Assembly (NCBI GenBank): GCA_019426215.1
Contig: CM033403.1
Span: 34,854,754 to 34,918,753, forward strand
Length of the DNA stretch: 64,000 nucleotides
Origin: Buddleja alternifolia
Taxonomy: Eukaryota; Streptophyta; Magnoliopsida; Lamiales; Scrophulariaceae
Reading direction: 5' to 3'
The notes beneath the pieces are model-generated. The model had not been told where the DNA came from and did no database searches. It worked only from the letters and a program-made list of their open reading frames with translations. Positions within the stretch are counted from its first letter, which is position 1. Every line of letters starts with the position of its first letter. Made by a program: the position numbers and the translations under genes. This document shows positions 10,859 to 22,175 of the stretch, one piece after another.

Positions 10859-13800
10859 CTTATATTTTTTTTTTAATAATATAACATGTATGTATTGATA
10901 CGGGCTCAAAATTGTGTCGAGGTGTATATAATTTAATTTCCAACCAAGTGTGTATATAGTAGCCTTGTACATGTGCAGGTCATCTAATACTTAGATATAT
11001 ATGAATGATTAGAGAGTTGAATATTCTTTAAGTAAACTCAAGATTATACAACAATGTACGAATCAGACGACTATAAATTGTGTGTTAGGATGAAGGATTC
11101 TAAAGATAGATGTTTTCAAATCATGATAACTGATATATTGCAGATATTTGTGAATAATATTGAGTTGTTGTATGGATTTCAACTCTTTTTGAGCACTTTT
11201 CACAATCATTAAACTAGAACATTTTATTTTTTGGTCCTATAGGACTTCACACATTTCAATTTTTTTGGATTTGAAGTTGCAACTTCAGTCTTATAGGACT
11301 GAAAATGTTGCATTTTTTATCCGAGCCATCTATTTTTTGGACGAAAAAAAAGTCCACTGGAACCAAAAGTACAACTTTTTTCTGTGTCCAATATCTTACT
11401 CTAACGACGTGTGCGTTTCAATCGCATTTTTTCAATTGAGAATCTTGTTCGCTTGTAATACTCCGAGGAGTTGCCTAGAAACTCATACAAGACATTTGAG
11501 TCGTTAAGGGAGCAATACAAAGAAAATTGAGAATATTTTTCGAGACTGTGAGAGTGATTGTACAAGAAGTTTTAAAGTTGAGTATTAAACTCGATGTTGA
11601 ATCTTGTAATGATAAGAATAAAAGGTCCCGTAGACTATAGACATGACAAATTTCGCCCAACTACGTAAATCTGAGCGTACTGTTTATTTTCAATTCTAAC
11701 AAAATATTATTTTTATCATTTGATTTGTGAATTGTGAATCCTATTGAATCAAATCTCAGACATTGTTTCTTTGTACCCGGCAACATCTTATAATGTCCAA
11801 AATCTTAATTACCAAACACTTCAAGATTTTGCTTTTAACATAAGACCTAACATTTTAGAAGTTCAAAGTATTTAATAACAAAATTTATAAATAAGTTTGA
11901 GCCCATTACCGTCCTACTTTACAGGGCCAAATCCAAAAATATTAAGAAGCTCAAGCCCATGTAGAGGCCATTTGACCCATCTTTTTGCACTTTAAATCAT
12001 AATTTTTTGTGTGTTTGCCCCTTTCCCACAATTTCGTTTGGGTATTTTTCCGTTACAAAATCACGATTTGGAAAAATAAGAAATCCTAGCTTTTGCTATG
12101 AACAAATCAATTATACAAAAACTAAGCAAACTCACCCGTAGCAGTATATAATTTGTAATCATCTTTATGGCTACGGCCCTTAATTAATCACCCAAATAAA
12201 TGTAACATTGAGAAGAATTTGCTAAAATTTTCAAAGGTAAAGACGATTAGATTTAGGAGTTTATAGTTCAGTTTCCGCAACGCTTCAATCATTTGAAGGT
12301 GAAATCGGACATGAAATGCTTATTCGTCCTCCTCTATATCAGGAATCGAGTTTCGGTTATATCCTACATTTTATTTTCTTTTGTTTTGTTATGTTCGTGG
12401 TGCTTATGAGGATTATAACCTTAAAATGTTTTATTCCTATACGAATAGCAAATTATTTTAGTATATCGACAAAGAACATGCACTGATAGCTTATAGTCTT
12501 ATAGGTGATGATATTATCAATTAAATCCAATTCGTCAGAGGCGACATTATTAGTCGTCTGCGTGACATGATTCTATCTAAACTTTTTTTGAATCAATGGA
12601 CCATATATTACTCTACAGGTCTATTACAATTTTTTTCGAAAAAGTCATAGTGAAAGATATGGTCCAAATGTGTGTAAGAAATAATGGCACGGTTTGTCTT
12701 AAAAAAAAATAAGAAGCGTTAATTCAATAACAATAACATTATTAATAATAATAATAACAAATAAATAAACACCAGAAAGAATACTAATAATAATAATAAA
12801 GCTTTCTAGGGCAACCTCCATAATTCTTGTAAATATATGCATCTAAATGTAATTACCAAAAAAATGGAATATATGCATCTATATATACGAAAGTTCAGGA
12901 ATGGTATAGATTATATTTGTACATGTGATGAGTATATTATTTATAAATTACATATAAACTCTTGCATTGATATAATATGATTATGACAAATATTGTTGTG
13001 ATGTTGAACAACTCAATATCTTTTTATATCAAGACTTCTATTCATAAAATTATGTAGAATTAACATAGTCATTAGAATGACATTGCTAAGAAATTTTGAT
13101 GAAATAAATAAAAACAATTATGCTATATAATCCATATCTAACATGTATTATAATTCATCTCTCTAAATTATATTTTAAAAAACTTAATAGAATGGCCGGC
13201 TTGAAGACATCAGAGGAAGACCATCAAATTTCGATTGTCGATTTTTGAGGGCAAAGCTATTTAGAATTTTTCACTTGATTATAGTGAGTTTTTCATTATA
13301 GTATTATTATTTATTACTAATGAGCCCTAATTGATGTGGCGAAATTAAAGTTCCCAACAAATCATGAGTTTAAATCCATTAGAAATGTGCCTTTATTACT
13401 CTAATACACGTTGTTTGTTGGTAGTAGTAGTTATTAATATTTTTTTGTTTTTTTGTTACAGTAGTTGAGATTTATAATATAATGATGTATCGATAACCTT
13501 TTACCTATAAGAACGAAACATAAACATCTCCGAGCTATATATGAAGTAGACTGAAAGACCATTCTTAATAATAGAGAGCTTCACATATATAAATAATTCT
13601 TTGGGAAAATCTATGTTAGACCCAATTCATTGATCCTAATGTTTATCTCTTTCACAGAGTAAGATATATTGTGTATGGTTCTTATATATACTTGTTTGAA
13701 AAGATAGACACAGAATACACAATCGAACAATTGGACTCGATCTGACATGATTACCTTGATTGCTCACGTTATTGTAAACTCCCAACAAATTTTGAAGTCA

Positions 13801-14680
13801 ACATACGCAAAAGTCGCTTGATTGATGGGGACTTTACAATTTATCGAGATTTTTGGAGTAGAACATATATAACAAAATTGTAGTGATTGTTTTCAAATGA
13901 GACCCACTTTTTGTTGCTTATAGACTTTGCATAAGTGTGTGTGTATATATATATATATATAGTCTCACTTCTTCACGTTTTGCAGATATATATTTATTTC
14001 TTCCGCGTTTACTTTGCATTCTTTAAAGTCGAGTCAATCAATCGTGTGAACTTTTTTTCAACCTTTTATAATCAATCATTGTAGAGAAAATTTGATTCCT
14101 GTTACGGCAGCATTTTGAACAAGTGTTCTTGCAATATGATCGTATATTATGGGGAAAGGGTTATGAGATGTTGGTAATTGATTTGCATAGTATTTTATTT
14201 ACGACGTATTTATATTCTCATTAAATAACTCACAAGCACATTAATTTATATATATCGTGGTCAAATGAGCAGTATGATTTTTTCTAAGAAAATAATGTGA
14301 TCTCATTCTTTTTGTAAACTTCCTAGTTGTCAATTTTTTAGTATAAGAAGAAAAATAGAGCTCTAATATTGTACGCGTTTGACAAATCTAAAAAAAGGCA
14401 TGGAATCTCTTGAAAATGTATGAATTGAATTATTATTAAGTACGTACTTGAATTGCTTATCTAAAACTTAAAGATACGGTGAAAATGTATGAATTGAATT
14501 ATTAGTTAAGTACGTACCTGATTCCATTTTGTTCGAGTTTTTTTAAGTTTAAGTTACGTTTCGAGTATAATTAACTATGGTTGTCAATTGGAATATTGAG
14601 ATACGGTGAATGCATATGTTTTTTTGTTTCATTCTAGTCTTAACATTGTTTTTCAAGGATGCTCCAAATTTTTTAATGGA
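10769..14680 (+). repeat. Segmental duplication, copy A (upstream part)
   Basis: This stretch aligns by eye, in order and in the same orientation, with 19096-35720. Anchors are AATCATTACATAATTGT (10788 and 19106), GATTCTAAAGATAGATGTTTTCAAATCAT (start 11096 and 19628), CAATGGACCATATATTA (12595 and 26185), CAGCCTCCATA-type sequence (about 12813 and 32610), AAAGTCGCTTGATTGATGGGGACT (13810 and 33678) and GAATCTCTTGAAAATGTATG (14403 and 35487). No gene is seen. A copia-LTR-like remnant ends near 11699 (CAATTCTAACA) and recurs in copy B near 20457. Confidence 0.8.
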
Positions 14681-14756
14681 AAATGCTATATACTATCGAT
14701 TTTTCACCTCCCCTTGATTTAGAAAGTATGGATGTATTATGTCCAATAATATCATT
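14681..14756 (+). mobile_element. Half MITE at a deletion junction
   Basis: The sequence from AAAATGCTATATACTATCGA resembles the left half of the complete MITE at 19165-19319, then stops where PHT1 homology begins. The right terminal repeat is missing. It therefore marks the breakpoint at which the 5' part of the PHT1 copy was lost. Confidence 0.6.
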
Positions 14757-16240
14757 AAGCTCACGTATCCTTCGCCCGCGTATCAGGATAACGTGCTTGA
14801 ATCAACTATACCGAAAGCTGATTACGCTTGGCCCTTGATCCTATTGATTGGCGCGCTTCCTGCAGCACTGACCTACTACTGGTGCATGAAAATGCCAGAA
14901 ATCGCGCGTTATACTGCATTAGTTGCCAAAAATGCCAATCGGGCGGCTTCTAATATGTCGAAAGTTCTGCAAGTGGAGCTAGAGACAGAACCGAAGAAAG
15001 TGGAGAAGCGTGTTACTGAAATGGGAGACAATTTTGGCTTGTTTTCAAGGAATTCGTAAAACCCATGGGCTTCACTTGCTTGGGATAACGAGCACTTGGT
15101 TCTTGCTTGATTTCGCGTTTTTCGATCAAAGTCTTTTCTAAAAAGACATATTTAGTGCCATAGGATGGATCCCCCTTAGCAGAGACAATAAATGTACTTG
15201 AAGAGGTTTACAATATTGCAAAGGCTCAAACTCTGATTGCCCTCTGTGATGGGATATGTAGACTGATTGGAAGAGGATCGGGTTCGGATCGAAGTATAAG
15301 GAAGAAAACAGGCGGCGTCACGGAGCAGTATACAAAACACCGCGGTGTTCCAACCCCAACGCCGCGGCGTTCGCGGCAGTAGGGGCATCACTGCGGCGTT
15401 AAGGAGCGAACGCCGAAAAAGACACTTTTTGAACTGTTTAGGGCTGGATTTTGTTTCCTTATGTGAATATAAGTCTTCCAAGACTCTACAAGAGCATATA
15501 TACATACTGTTCATCTGCAATATGTATCTCTCATCATACAATCAATAATAAACCTCTACTGTAGACCGTGGACGTAAGTATTCTTGGCCGAACCACGTAA
15601 ATCTTGTGTCGTTTATTTTCTTGCTTTTTTATTCACTTTTATTCGTTTATGAGCATTGATTCCTAACACTCTGCAATGCAGTTCTTGGCTATTGGTTTAC
15701 AGTGTTTTTCATCAATAGAATGGGATAGTTTTTCATTCAATTAATGGGATTCTTTTTCATGACGGTGTTTATGTTTGCCCTAGCCATTCCTTGTACCCAT
15801 TGGACTCATAGGGACAACACAATAGGATTTGTGATCATATTCTCGCTGATCATATTCTTCTTTACCAATTTCGGGCAAATGCTACGACGTTTGTCATCCC
15901 GGCTGAGATCTCCCTGGCAAGGTTAAGGTCCACGTGTCACAGTGTTTCAGCAGCTGCAGGTAAGGTCATCGGGGGATATAGTTGGAGCTTTCGGGTTTCT
16001 TTATGCAACTCAGCCTACGGACTCGAGCAAGACGAATGTTGGCTACCCGGCGGGCATTGGCATAAGAAACTCGTTTATCGTGATCGGGTGCATCAACGCG
16101 TTGGGGATTGCTCACGCTGTTGGTGCCCGAATCGAAGGGCAAATCGTTAGAGGAAATGTGGAAGGAGCACGAGGATAATAACGAGATTACATAAATGAGG
16201 CCACATAGTGCTAATGATATTCGGACATTTCCATTTTAAT
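14757..16240 (+). pseudogene. Truncated, interrupted PHT1 phosphate transporter pseudogene
   Basis: The homology starts at the equivalent of about residue 190 of PHT1-b (TYPSPAYQDN against [10 protein letters not shown]) and continues to the end of the gene. The first 190 residues, including the [13 protein letters not shown] signature, are absent. The frame is open to 15059, then breaks through indels and stops. A 422-bp solo LTR sits at 15247-15668. Homology resumes at about 15674 with the GYWFTVFFI region, through [15 protein letters not shown] and into a damaged C-terminus. Several residues invariant in the two intact genes are changed ([10 protein letters not shown] to YYWCMKMPEI). It is closest to PHT1-b, whose 3' flank it also shares. 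No functional transporter can be made. Confidence 0.93.
15247..15668 (+). mobile_element. Solo LTR (copia type) inside the PHT1 pseudogene
   Basis: 422 bp from TGATGGGATATG to TTCCTAACA, flanked by the 5-bp direct repeat CTCTG (15242-15246 and 15669-15673). Removing it restores the PHT1-like reading across the site. There is no internal retroelement sequence, so it is a solo LTR left by recombination between two LTRs. Confidence 0.88.
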
Positions 16241-17280
16241 TAGGTCTGTCCGTACAGAGTTTCAGCTTAATGTATTTTACAATATAATTAGGCTTGTTTT
16301 TTGTCTCAAGATCAAATAAGAGCCACCTCTGTTGTCTCCTTTTGTTAGATTTATTATAGAATTATTATGTTAGTCTTTATTTTATATATGGTAGTTTAGG
16401 TTTACATTAAGTTTTTTCTTATTTTATGTCTCTTCTTGTAAACTCTATATATATCTTGTCAATAATATTTAAGGGGAATTACATATTAACACCTTTTTCA
16501 CACCCACTCATATATATGTTTAATTGTAATATTTCAAGTACCATAATCACGCAATCATGGTATAAACTTAAAGATTCTTCTGTACCTTATAAAACCTTAT
16601 AACAAGGGTTAAATGCCAAAAAAAAAAACCTGTGATATAATTTTTTTGCTAAAAATTCCATGTGATCACGAAATAGCCTAAAAACTCCCTGTGTTCTTAA
16701 AAAGTTTGCAAAAGTCACTTTTTGTAAAAAAAAAAAACGAGCATGTTTTTCATATTTTTCACCTTTATTGACATGCTTATTTGTCATTTATACACTCTCC
16801 AAACAATATAAAAGGCAAAATAGTATTATTTCACCCAAAAAAACACATGTTTTTCTATTTTTTTTTATAAAAAGTGACTTTTTGCTGACTTTTTAAGAAC
16901 ACGAGGGGTTTTTAAGTTATTTCGTGATCACAGGGGGTTTTTAACAAAAAAAGTTATATCACAGAGGTTTTTTTGCATTTAACCCATATACCAATGAAGA
17001 AACTTTTGTAATGACATATTTTCACTTCTAAGACTCTACTCTAATTTAAATTATGTATTTATTCTTTAGAATATAGTTTGTATAGAGCGTACAAAAAAAT
17101 TTGAGCTCGAATCAAGTTTTAGGCTGGGGCTCGACTCGCGAACTTGAACTCATTGAGTCGTATCATTTTCTGCTACGTACGCAAGTATAACTTGCAGTCA
17201 CAAGATTTATTTTATGGCGCTATTATTTCACAACCTGTTAATATAGTCATTGAAGTGTAATTAGCAAGGGTGAAACGAAG
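16241..17280 (+). repeat. Segmental duplication, copy A (3' flank of the PHT1 pseudogene)
   Basis: It aligns with 42627-43260 downstream of PHT1-b. Shared runs include the TTAGGCTTG and GATCAAATAAGA region, GATTCT/CTGTACCT near 16580 and 42745, and GAAGATTCTATATGTC against CAAAGATTCTAGATGTC. A MITE at 16606-16985 interrupts it. No gene is seen. Confidence 0.7.
16606..16985. mobile_element. 380-bp MITE with long terminal inverted repeats
   Basis: GGGTTAAATGCC at the left is mirrored by GCATTTAACCC at the right. The complementarity extends over about 100-150 bp, for example TGTGATCACGAAATA against TTTCGTGATCACAGG. The corresponding site downstream of PHT1-b (about 42765-42780) lacks it. The target duplication is unclear. 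Confidence 0.8.
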
Positions 17281-19095
17281 ATTCTATATGTCCTTTCTAA
17301 TTATATTATTGACACACAAAATTCCTAGCAAGTGTACCAGGTCGTACAAGTAATATAGTAGATGTAAGTCCGAATTATTATATTCTAGAGACAACTGTAT
17401 CTAAATACTGAGATTACTGCGTTATCTAATTTCTAAGTCAAATCAATCGATATAGGTGAGGATTATGAATGACAATTCACCAACGAAAGAAAACAACTAA
17501 ACCTTGATTAAAATCAGTGAGAGAAGTGACTAAGACACATGATTCAACCAATTATTCAGTTTGATCACGAATTTTATTTTACTAAATTATTAGATTGTTT
17601 AGGCAAAGAAATTCCCTAAATTATTCACTACCCAATCTCTTGGCATAACCATTCTATCTTTGTAAATGATTTTCTAAATCTCTATATGGAAATTGAATTA
17701 ACAAATATGCATTACAATGATTCATGGAATTTCTCATTTTTACGGAAAGCATGCACAAGGAAAACAAATCTATCTCTAGTCAATTTTACATTGTGATGTT
17801 TAATATCTTAGTGCATCCCTAGTTTATCTTCTCTCAATCTCAAAACTAATTAGCGCAAGATCATACGATTGGTAGCTAAGCAATCATATGTAACAAGCAC
17901 AAATATTAAACATATAGCCCAAGACAAAATTAATCCGAAAAAACAAAATTCATAAATCAAACATATTAACTGACATTCACATGGCCTTAATTAAAAGAAA
18001 ACTAATGCATAATTGTAAACATTCAAATATCTAGAAGACATGTTTAACAACATGAATCCCAAAGGATAAAAAAAAAACTCCCTAATATAATCTTGATGAT
18101 GGATTCTCCTTTGAATTCTCTATCTTCAATCTTCATAGGCAAAGATGGAGCCTTTTCAAGTGTTTTCTTTCTTTTCCAGAATTTTCTACACCCTCTTGGT
18201 GCGTTTCAAGGTGTAAAAATCTTCGAAATGGCAAAAAGTCCTGAATTTGACCTAAAAACGTAAATTTTTATGGGTTGAGCCGACGTGAAGCCATGGAGAA
18301 AAGTGTAAACAATTCTAGTAACATTGTTATTGGTAGCCGCGGCGACTAATACTCGATACGTGTGCTTAATTATTTTTAAAATAATATAAAAATACTTAAT
18401 TTATTTATTTTTAGTAATATGTAAAATTTTCTAATATTTTATATGATACTTGAAATTATGCGAACATATAATTTTCATAATGATTATACGTAATTTATTA
18501 TTAGTAGTTTATAAATTAATGGTATGGAGAAAAAAGATGTTTGGAGGGAAATTAGGACAAAAAGTGAGAGAGAATGGAGAAAAGAAAAAAAGAACATGTT
18601 AGAAGCAGAAGAGAAGTGGACACTTGTCAAGTATTTATAGGATGTAAATGCCAAATCTGAGTAAACAAGCAAACCAAGTTAGTTATTCTAGGGTCCTCTC
18701 ACTTTATATATACTGGTTGCTGTGGCACACTTGATGCTTATGCTTAATTATTTGAAAATTATAAATAAATTATTTTGTAATAAAAACTTCTCAATATCAA
18801 ATATGTTGATTAAAATTTTGTGAACATACATTTTCCATATAATTTTATCTCAATTATTATAAGCAATAAGAAATTAGTAAAAGAGAAAAAAATAGAAAAA
18901 AGAATATATGGAGAGAATTGAGGAGAAAAACAGAATGAGAAAGAAGAGTGAGAGAGGGGAAACAACGATAGGAGAGAAAATATAATGAGAGGAGTGAAGA
19001 AAATTAACTTTGACATTTGTCAAAATTGTAGTGGGTGCAAAATGTTTATTAATAGTATAGATAATATGTATAGTAATGATTATATTTAGTAAGTT
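17281..19095. other. Intergenic between the duplication copies, no gene seen
   Basis: The 17310-18350 part may be an old retroelement remnant, but no domain or terminus could be fixed. The 18360-19060 part is very AT-rich with long purine runs, and resembles the sequence near 54480-54740. Confidence 0.4.
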
Positions 19096-19164
19096 GGGGT
19101 TAATGAACTAAAAATCATTACATAATTGTTGCTCATTAGCTGCATTCATGTACATAAACAGCAA

Positions 19165-19319
19165 GAAAAATGCTATATACCACCGATTTTTCACCTCCCA
19201 TTGATTTAGAACGTATAGATGTATTAAATCCATAAAATCAATTACTTATGAATGGTTTCTTACCAAAAATAGGAAAAGTGAAAAATCGGTGGTACGTAAA
19301 AAGTGTTACATAGCATTAC
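19165..19319. mobile_element. 155-bp MITE with 10-bp target duplication
   Basis: The terminal inverted repeats share ATGCTAT...CCACCGATTTTTCAC. Perfect 10-bp flanks TAAACAGCAA lie at 19155-19164 and 19320-19329, suggesting a Mutator-type element. It is a different family from the 142-bp MITE. A half copy lies at 14681. Confidence 0.8.
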
Positions 19320-19810
19320 TAAACAGCAATTTGACTAATTTAATGGACTGATTATATGATTTAATAATACCATTTATGAATACTTTGTATTTCTTGATAA
19401 TGCTAGATAATTTAATTTCCAGCCAAGTGTATATATTGTAAACCTTGTATATGTTAAAATTTATTTACAGGTAATCTAATATTTAGATATATATGAAAAT
19501 GATTAAGTTAGAGAGTTTTTTTTTTTGGATAAAATTGAGTTAGAGAGTTGAATATTCTTTAAGTAAACTCGAGATAATACAACAATATACGAAATCAGAC
19601 AACTATTAATTGTTTGTTAGAAAGAAGGATTCTAAAGATAGATGTTTTCAAATCATAATAACTGATATATTGCAGATATTTGATTTGAATAATATTGAGT
19701 TGTTGTATGGATTTCAAATCTTTTTGAGCACTTTTCACAATCACTAAATAAGAAAAATTCATTTTAGATCATATAGGACTTCGTGGGTTTCAAATTTTAG
19801 ACTCATTGGA

Positions 19811-20000
19811 CCTTTTTTTTTTTGTGTTAACCAAGGGTATCCCCCAACCAGACGTCAAAAACTATTCCCTCCGAGACGTAGAGATCACCGAAGTGGGTTT
19901 TGTCTCTCCCAACAAAGTTTTTTCCATACACACCGCTAGAAATCAAATCGTGGATAAATGCTTAAGGAACCCAACTATCTACCAATTGTGCTGGACCTAA
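19811..20000 (-). mobile_element. tRNA-derived SINE-like insertion
   Basis: On the minus strand the head contains TAGCACAATTGGTAGATAG, resembling a tRNA A-box region. The B box is degenerate and the element ends in an A run (T run at 19811). It is absent from the equivalent position in copy A (about 11260). A relative lies at about 53970-54110. The target duplication is unclear. Confidence 0.6.
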
Positions 20001-20813
20001 TTGGTTAGTCTTTTTGGACTTGAAGTTACAACTTTAGTCCTATACAACAGCAAAAGTGCATTTTTGCACATTTGGTCTCAAACATCTATTTTTAATGGAA
20101 AAAAGCACTATGGGGCCAAAAGTGCAACTTTTTTCCATGTGTCCAATATTTGACTCTAACAAAGTGTGCGTATCAACCTCTTTTTTTCTAGTTGAGGATC
20201 GCGTTTGGTTGTAATACTCTAAGGAGACGCCTGAATACTCATACAAGACATTTGAGTCGTAAGGGAGCAATACAAAGGAAATTGGGAGTATTCTTCATGA
20301 CTGTGAGAGTGATTGTACAAGAAATTTTGGGTTTGAGTATTAAACTCAGTGTTGAATTTTGTAATGATAAGCATAAAATGTTTCACAGACTGTAGATATG
20401 GGCAAATTTTGCTGAACCACGTAAATCTGAGCGTATTGTTTATTTTCAATTCTAACAAAATATTATTTTTATCATTTAATTTGTGAATTGTGAACCCCTA
20501 ATGAATCAAATCTCAGACATAGTGTGAACCCAACAACAACATTGTATAATCTCAAAAATCTGATTTACCAACCACTTCAAGATTTTGCTTTTAACATAAA
20601 ACCTAACATTTTATAAGTTCAAGATATTTTGTAACAAATTTCATAAATAAGTTTTAGCTCAATACTCAATTTCCAGGGCCAAAGCCGAAATATATATTAA
20701 GAAGCTCAAGCCTACGTAGTATATAATTTGTGATCATCTTTATGGCTCCGGCCCTTAATTAATCACCCAAATGAATGTAACATTGAGAAGAATTTGTTTA
20801 ATATTGCCCGATT

Positions 20814-21082
20814 ATTTTATTTTTTTATTTTTTTGGAAATCACAGAGTAAATCTTCGCCGGTCACCCAGCAGAGCAAACCTGCCCATACGTAATAGCCCG
20901 CAAACCAGGTATGGAGGTAATCCACCCTAGGTTACCTATAGGCGACGGGTTCAATAAGCGCAGGGACCTACAGGGGAAAATGTAGGAGTAAACCCCCCAT
21001 CCCCTTCTCTTAGGTTTCGAATCCAGATGGGTTCTAATGGTTGAAAGCCTTGTGACCACTAGGTCACACCCTTTTGCTTACT
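20814..21082 (-). mobile_element. tRNA-derived SINE, second family
   Basis: On the minus strand it has an A-box-like GTGACCTAGTGGTCA and, further on, a B-box GGATTCGAAACC, as in RNA polymerase III promoters, then a diverged body and an A-rich tail. The flanks ATTGCCCGATT (about 20803) and ATAGCCCGATT (about 21083) look like a target duplication. Copy A has no insertion here. Confidence 0.7.
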
Positions 21083-21534
21083 ATAGCCCGATTTTCTAAA
21101 GGAATAGATGATTAGATTTAGGAGTTATAGTTCAGTCCGCATATCCCTCCAATCATTTGGAGGTGAAATTGAACTTGAAATGTTTATTCGAATTCATCCT
21201 CCTTTTTCTCAGGAATCGAGTTGGGTTATTATCCTACTTTTTGTTTTGCCATGTTTGTGGTGCTTATGTGAATAACCTCAAAATGTTTTATTCATGTATC
21301 GATGTTGAACTCGTTTACAGAACCTAGCTTATGAAGTTTACTTATATCAAATATATTTAGATAAAATATGATTCACAAATTATTTTAGTATATCCACAAG
21401 GAACATGCACTGATATATTTAAATATATTTAGATATAGTCTTATAGGTGATGTTGTTATCAATTAAAACCAATTTGTCACGGGTGACATTACTTGTGTTC
21501 TAAGCGTGACATGGTTCTATCTAACTTTTATAGA

Positions 21535-22039
21535 TGTTGAAGTGTGGTGAAGAAATGGCTCATTTCCTTTGATAATGAAGAGTATATTTGTCCCACATTG
21601 AAAACATATTGTAAAGGGTGGTCTCTTTCTCCTATAAAAGGAGACCACCTCTTTAGTTTTGAATTCATCCCAACATTTGCCCAAGTCTTTAAGGCATTTT
21701 GTTTTCTCTCCTCTATAGTTTGTAATATTTTCACTTTAATCCTTTAGTGAAATATTTTGGTGGGGTCCGAGGATGTAGGCTAAATTAGCCGAACCTCGTT
21801 ATATTTTGGTGTTCTTTATTTTGTGTTATTCTTCAAGTAGCCATTGTTAGTTATAGTTGTAGTGTTATATTGTGCTATTAAATACGTCTAGTTAATTCTG
21901 TCGAGGAGATTGGGTTTTAAGCGCGACCGTTGTGACGCCTCCAATCTTACCTGAGAATTAAATCTAGTGTGGTTTTCTAGTACAATATTTCTCTCGTTAT
22001 TTCTATATTTAGTGGAATATGACTCTGAGTTCCACAACA
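21535..22039 (+). repeat. 5' LTR of the copia element
   Basis: TGTTGAAGTG to TTCCACAACA, 505 bp. CTATAAAAGG at about 21631 is a probable TATA box. It differs from the 3' LTR at about 11 positions by eye, all substitutions, and is followed two bases later by the primer site. Confidence 0.97.
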
Positions 22040-22175
22040 AGTGGTATCAGAGCTCGGGTATTCTGAGTATGCTCTGTGGTCGTAGTTTAATCTGATCTTC
22101 CACATCAGAAAAGTTTTCCCGAGCTATTTGGCTTTCGCATTTGGAGGGCTATTGAAGAATAATTTGTAACCAAAA

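Larger units (their letters stand above)
19096..21534 (+). repeat. Segmental duplication, copy B (first part)
   Basis: Colinear with 10769-12590 (see copy A). It differs by one MITE (19165-19319) and two SINE-like insertions (19811-20000 and 20814-21082), all absent from copy A. It is cut at 21534 by the copia element. Confidence 0.8.

Noticed and set aside
11160..11700. A second solo LTR (and its partner near 20457)
   Set aside because: The tail resembles a copia LTR end (CAATTCTAACA), but I could not find a left end or target duplication. Kept only as a remnant in the duplication entry.
14739..15059. A 106-residue open frame as a real short transporter gene
   Set aside because: It is a fragment of PHT1 starting at about residue 190, lacking the signature and most membrane spans and followed by frameshifts.
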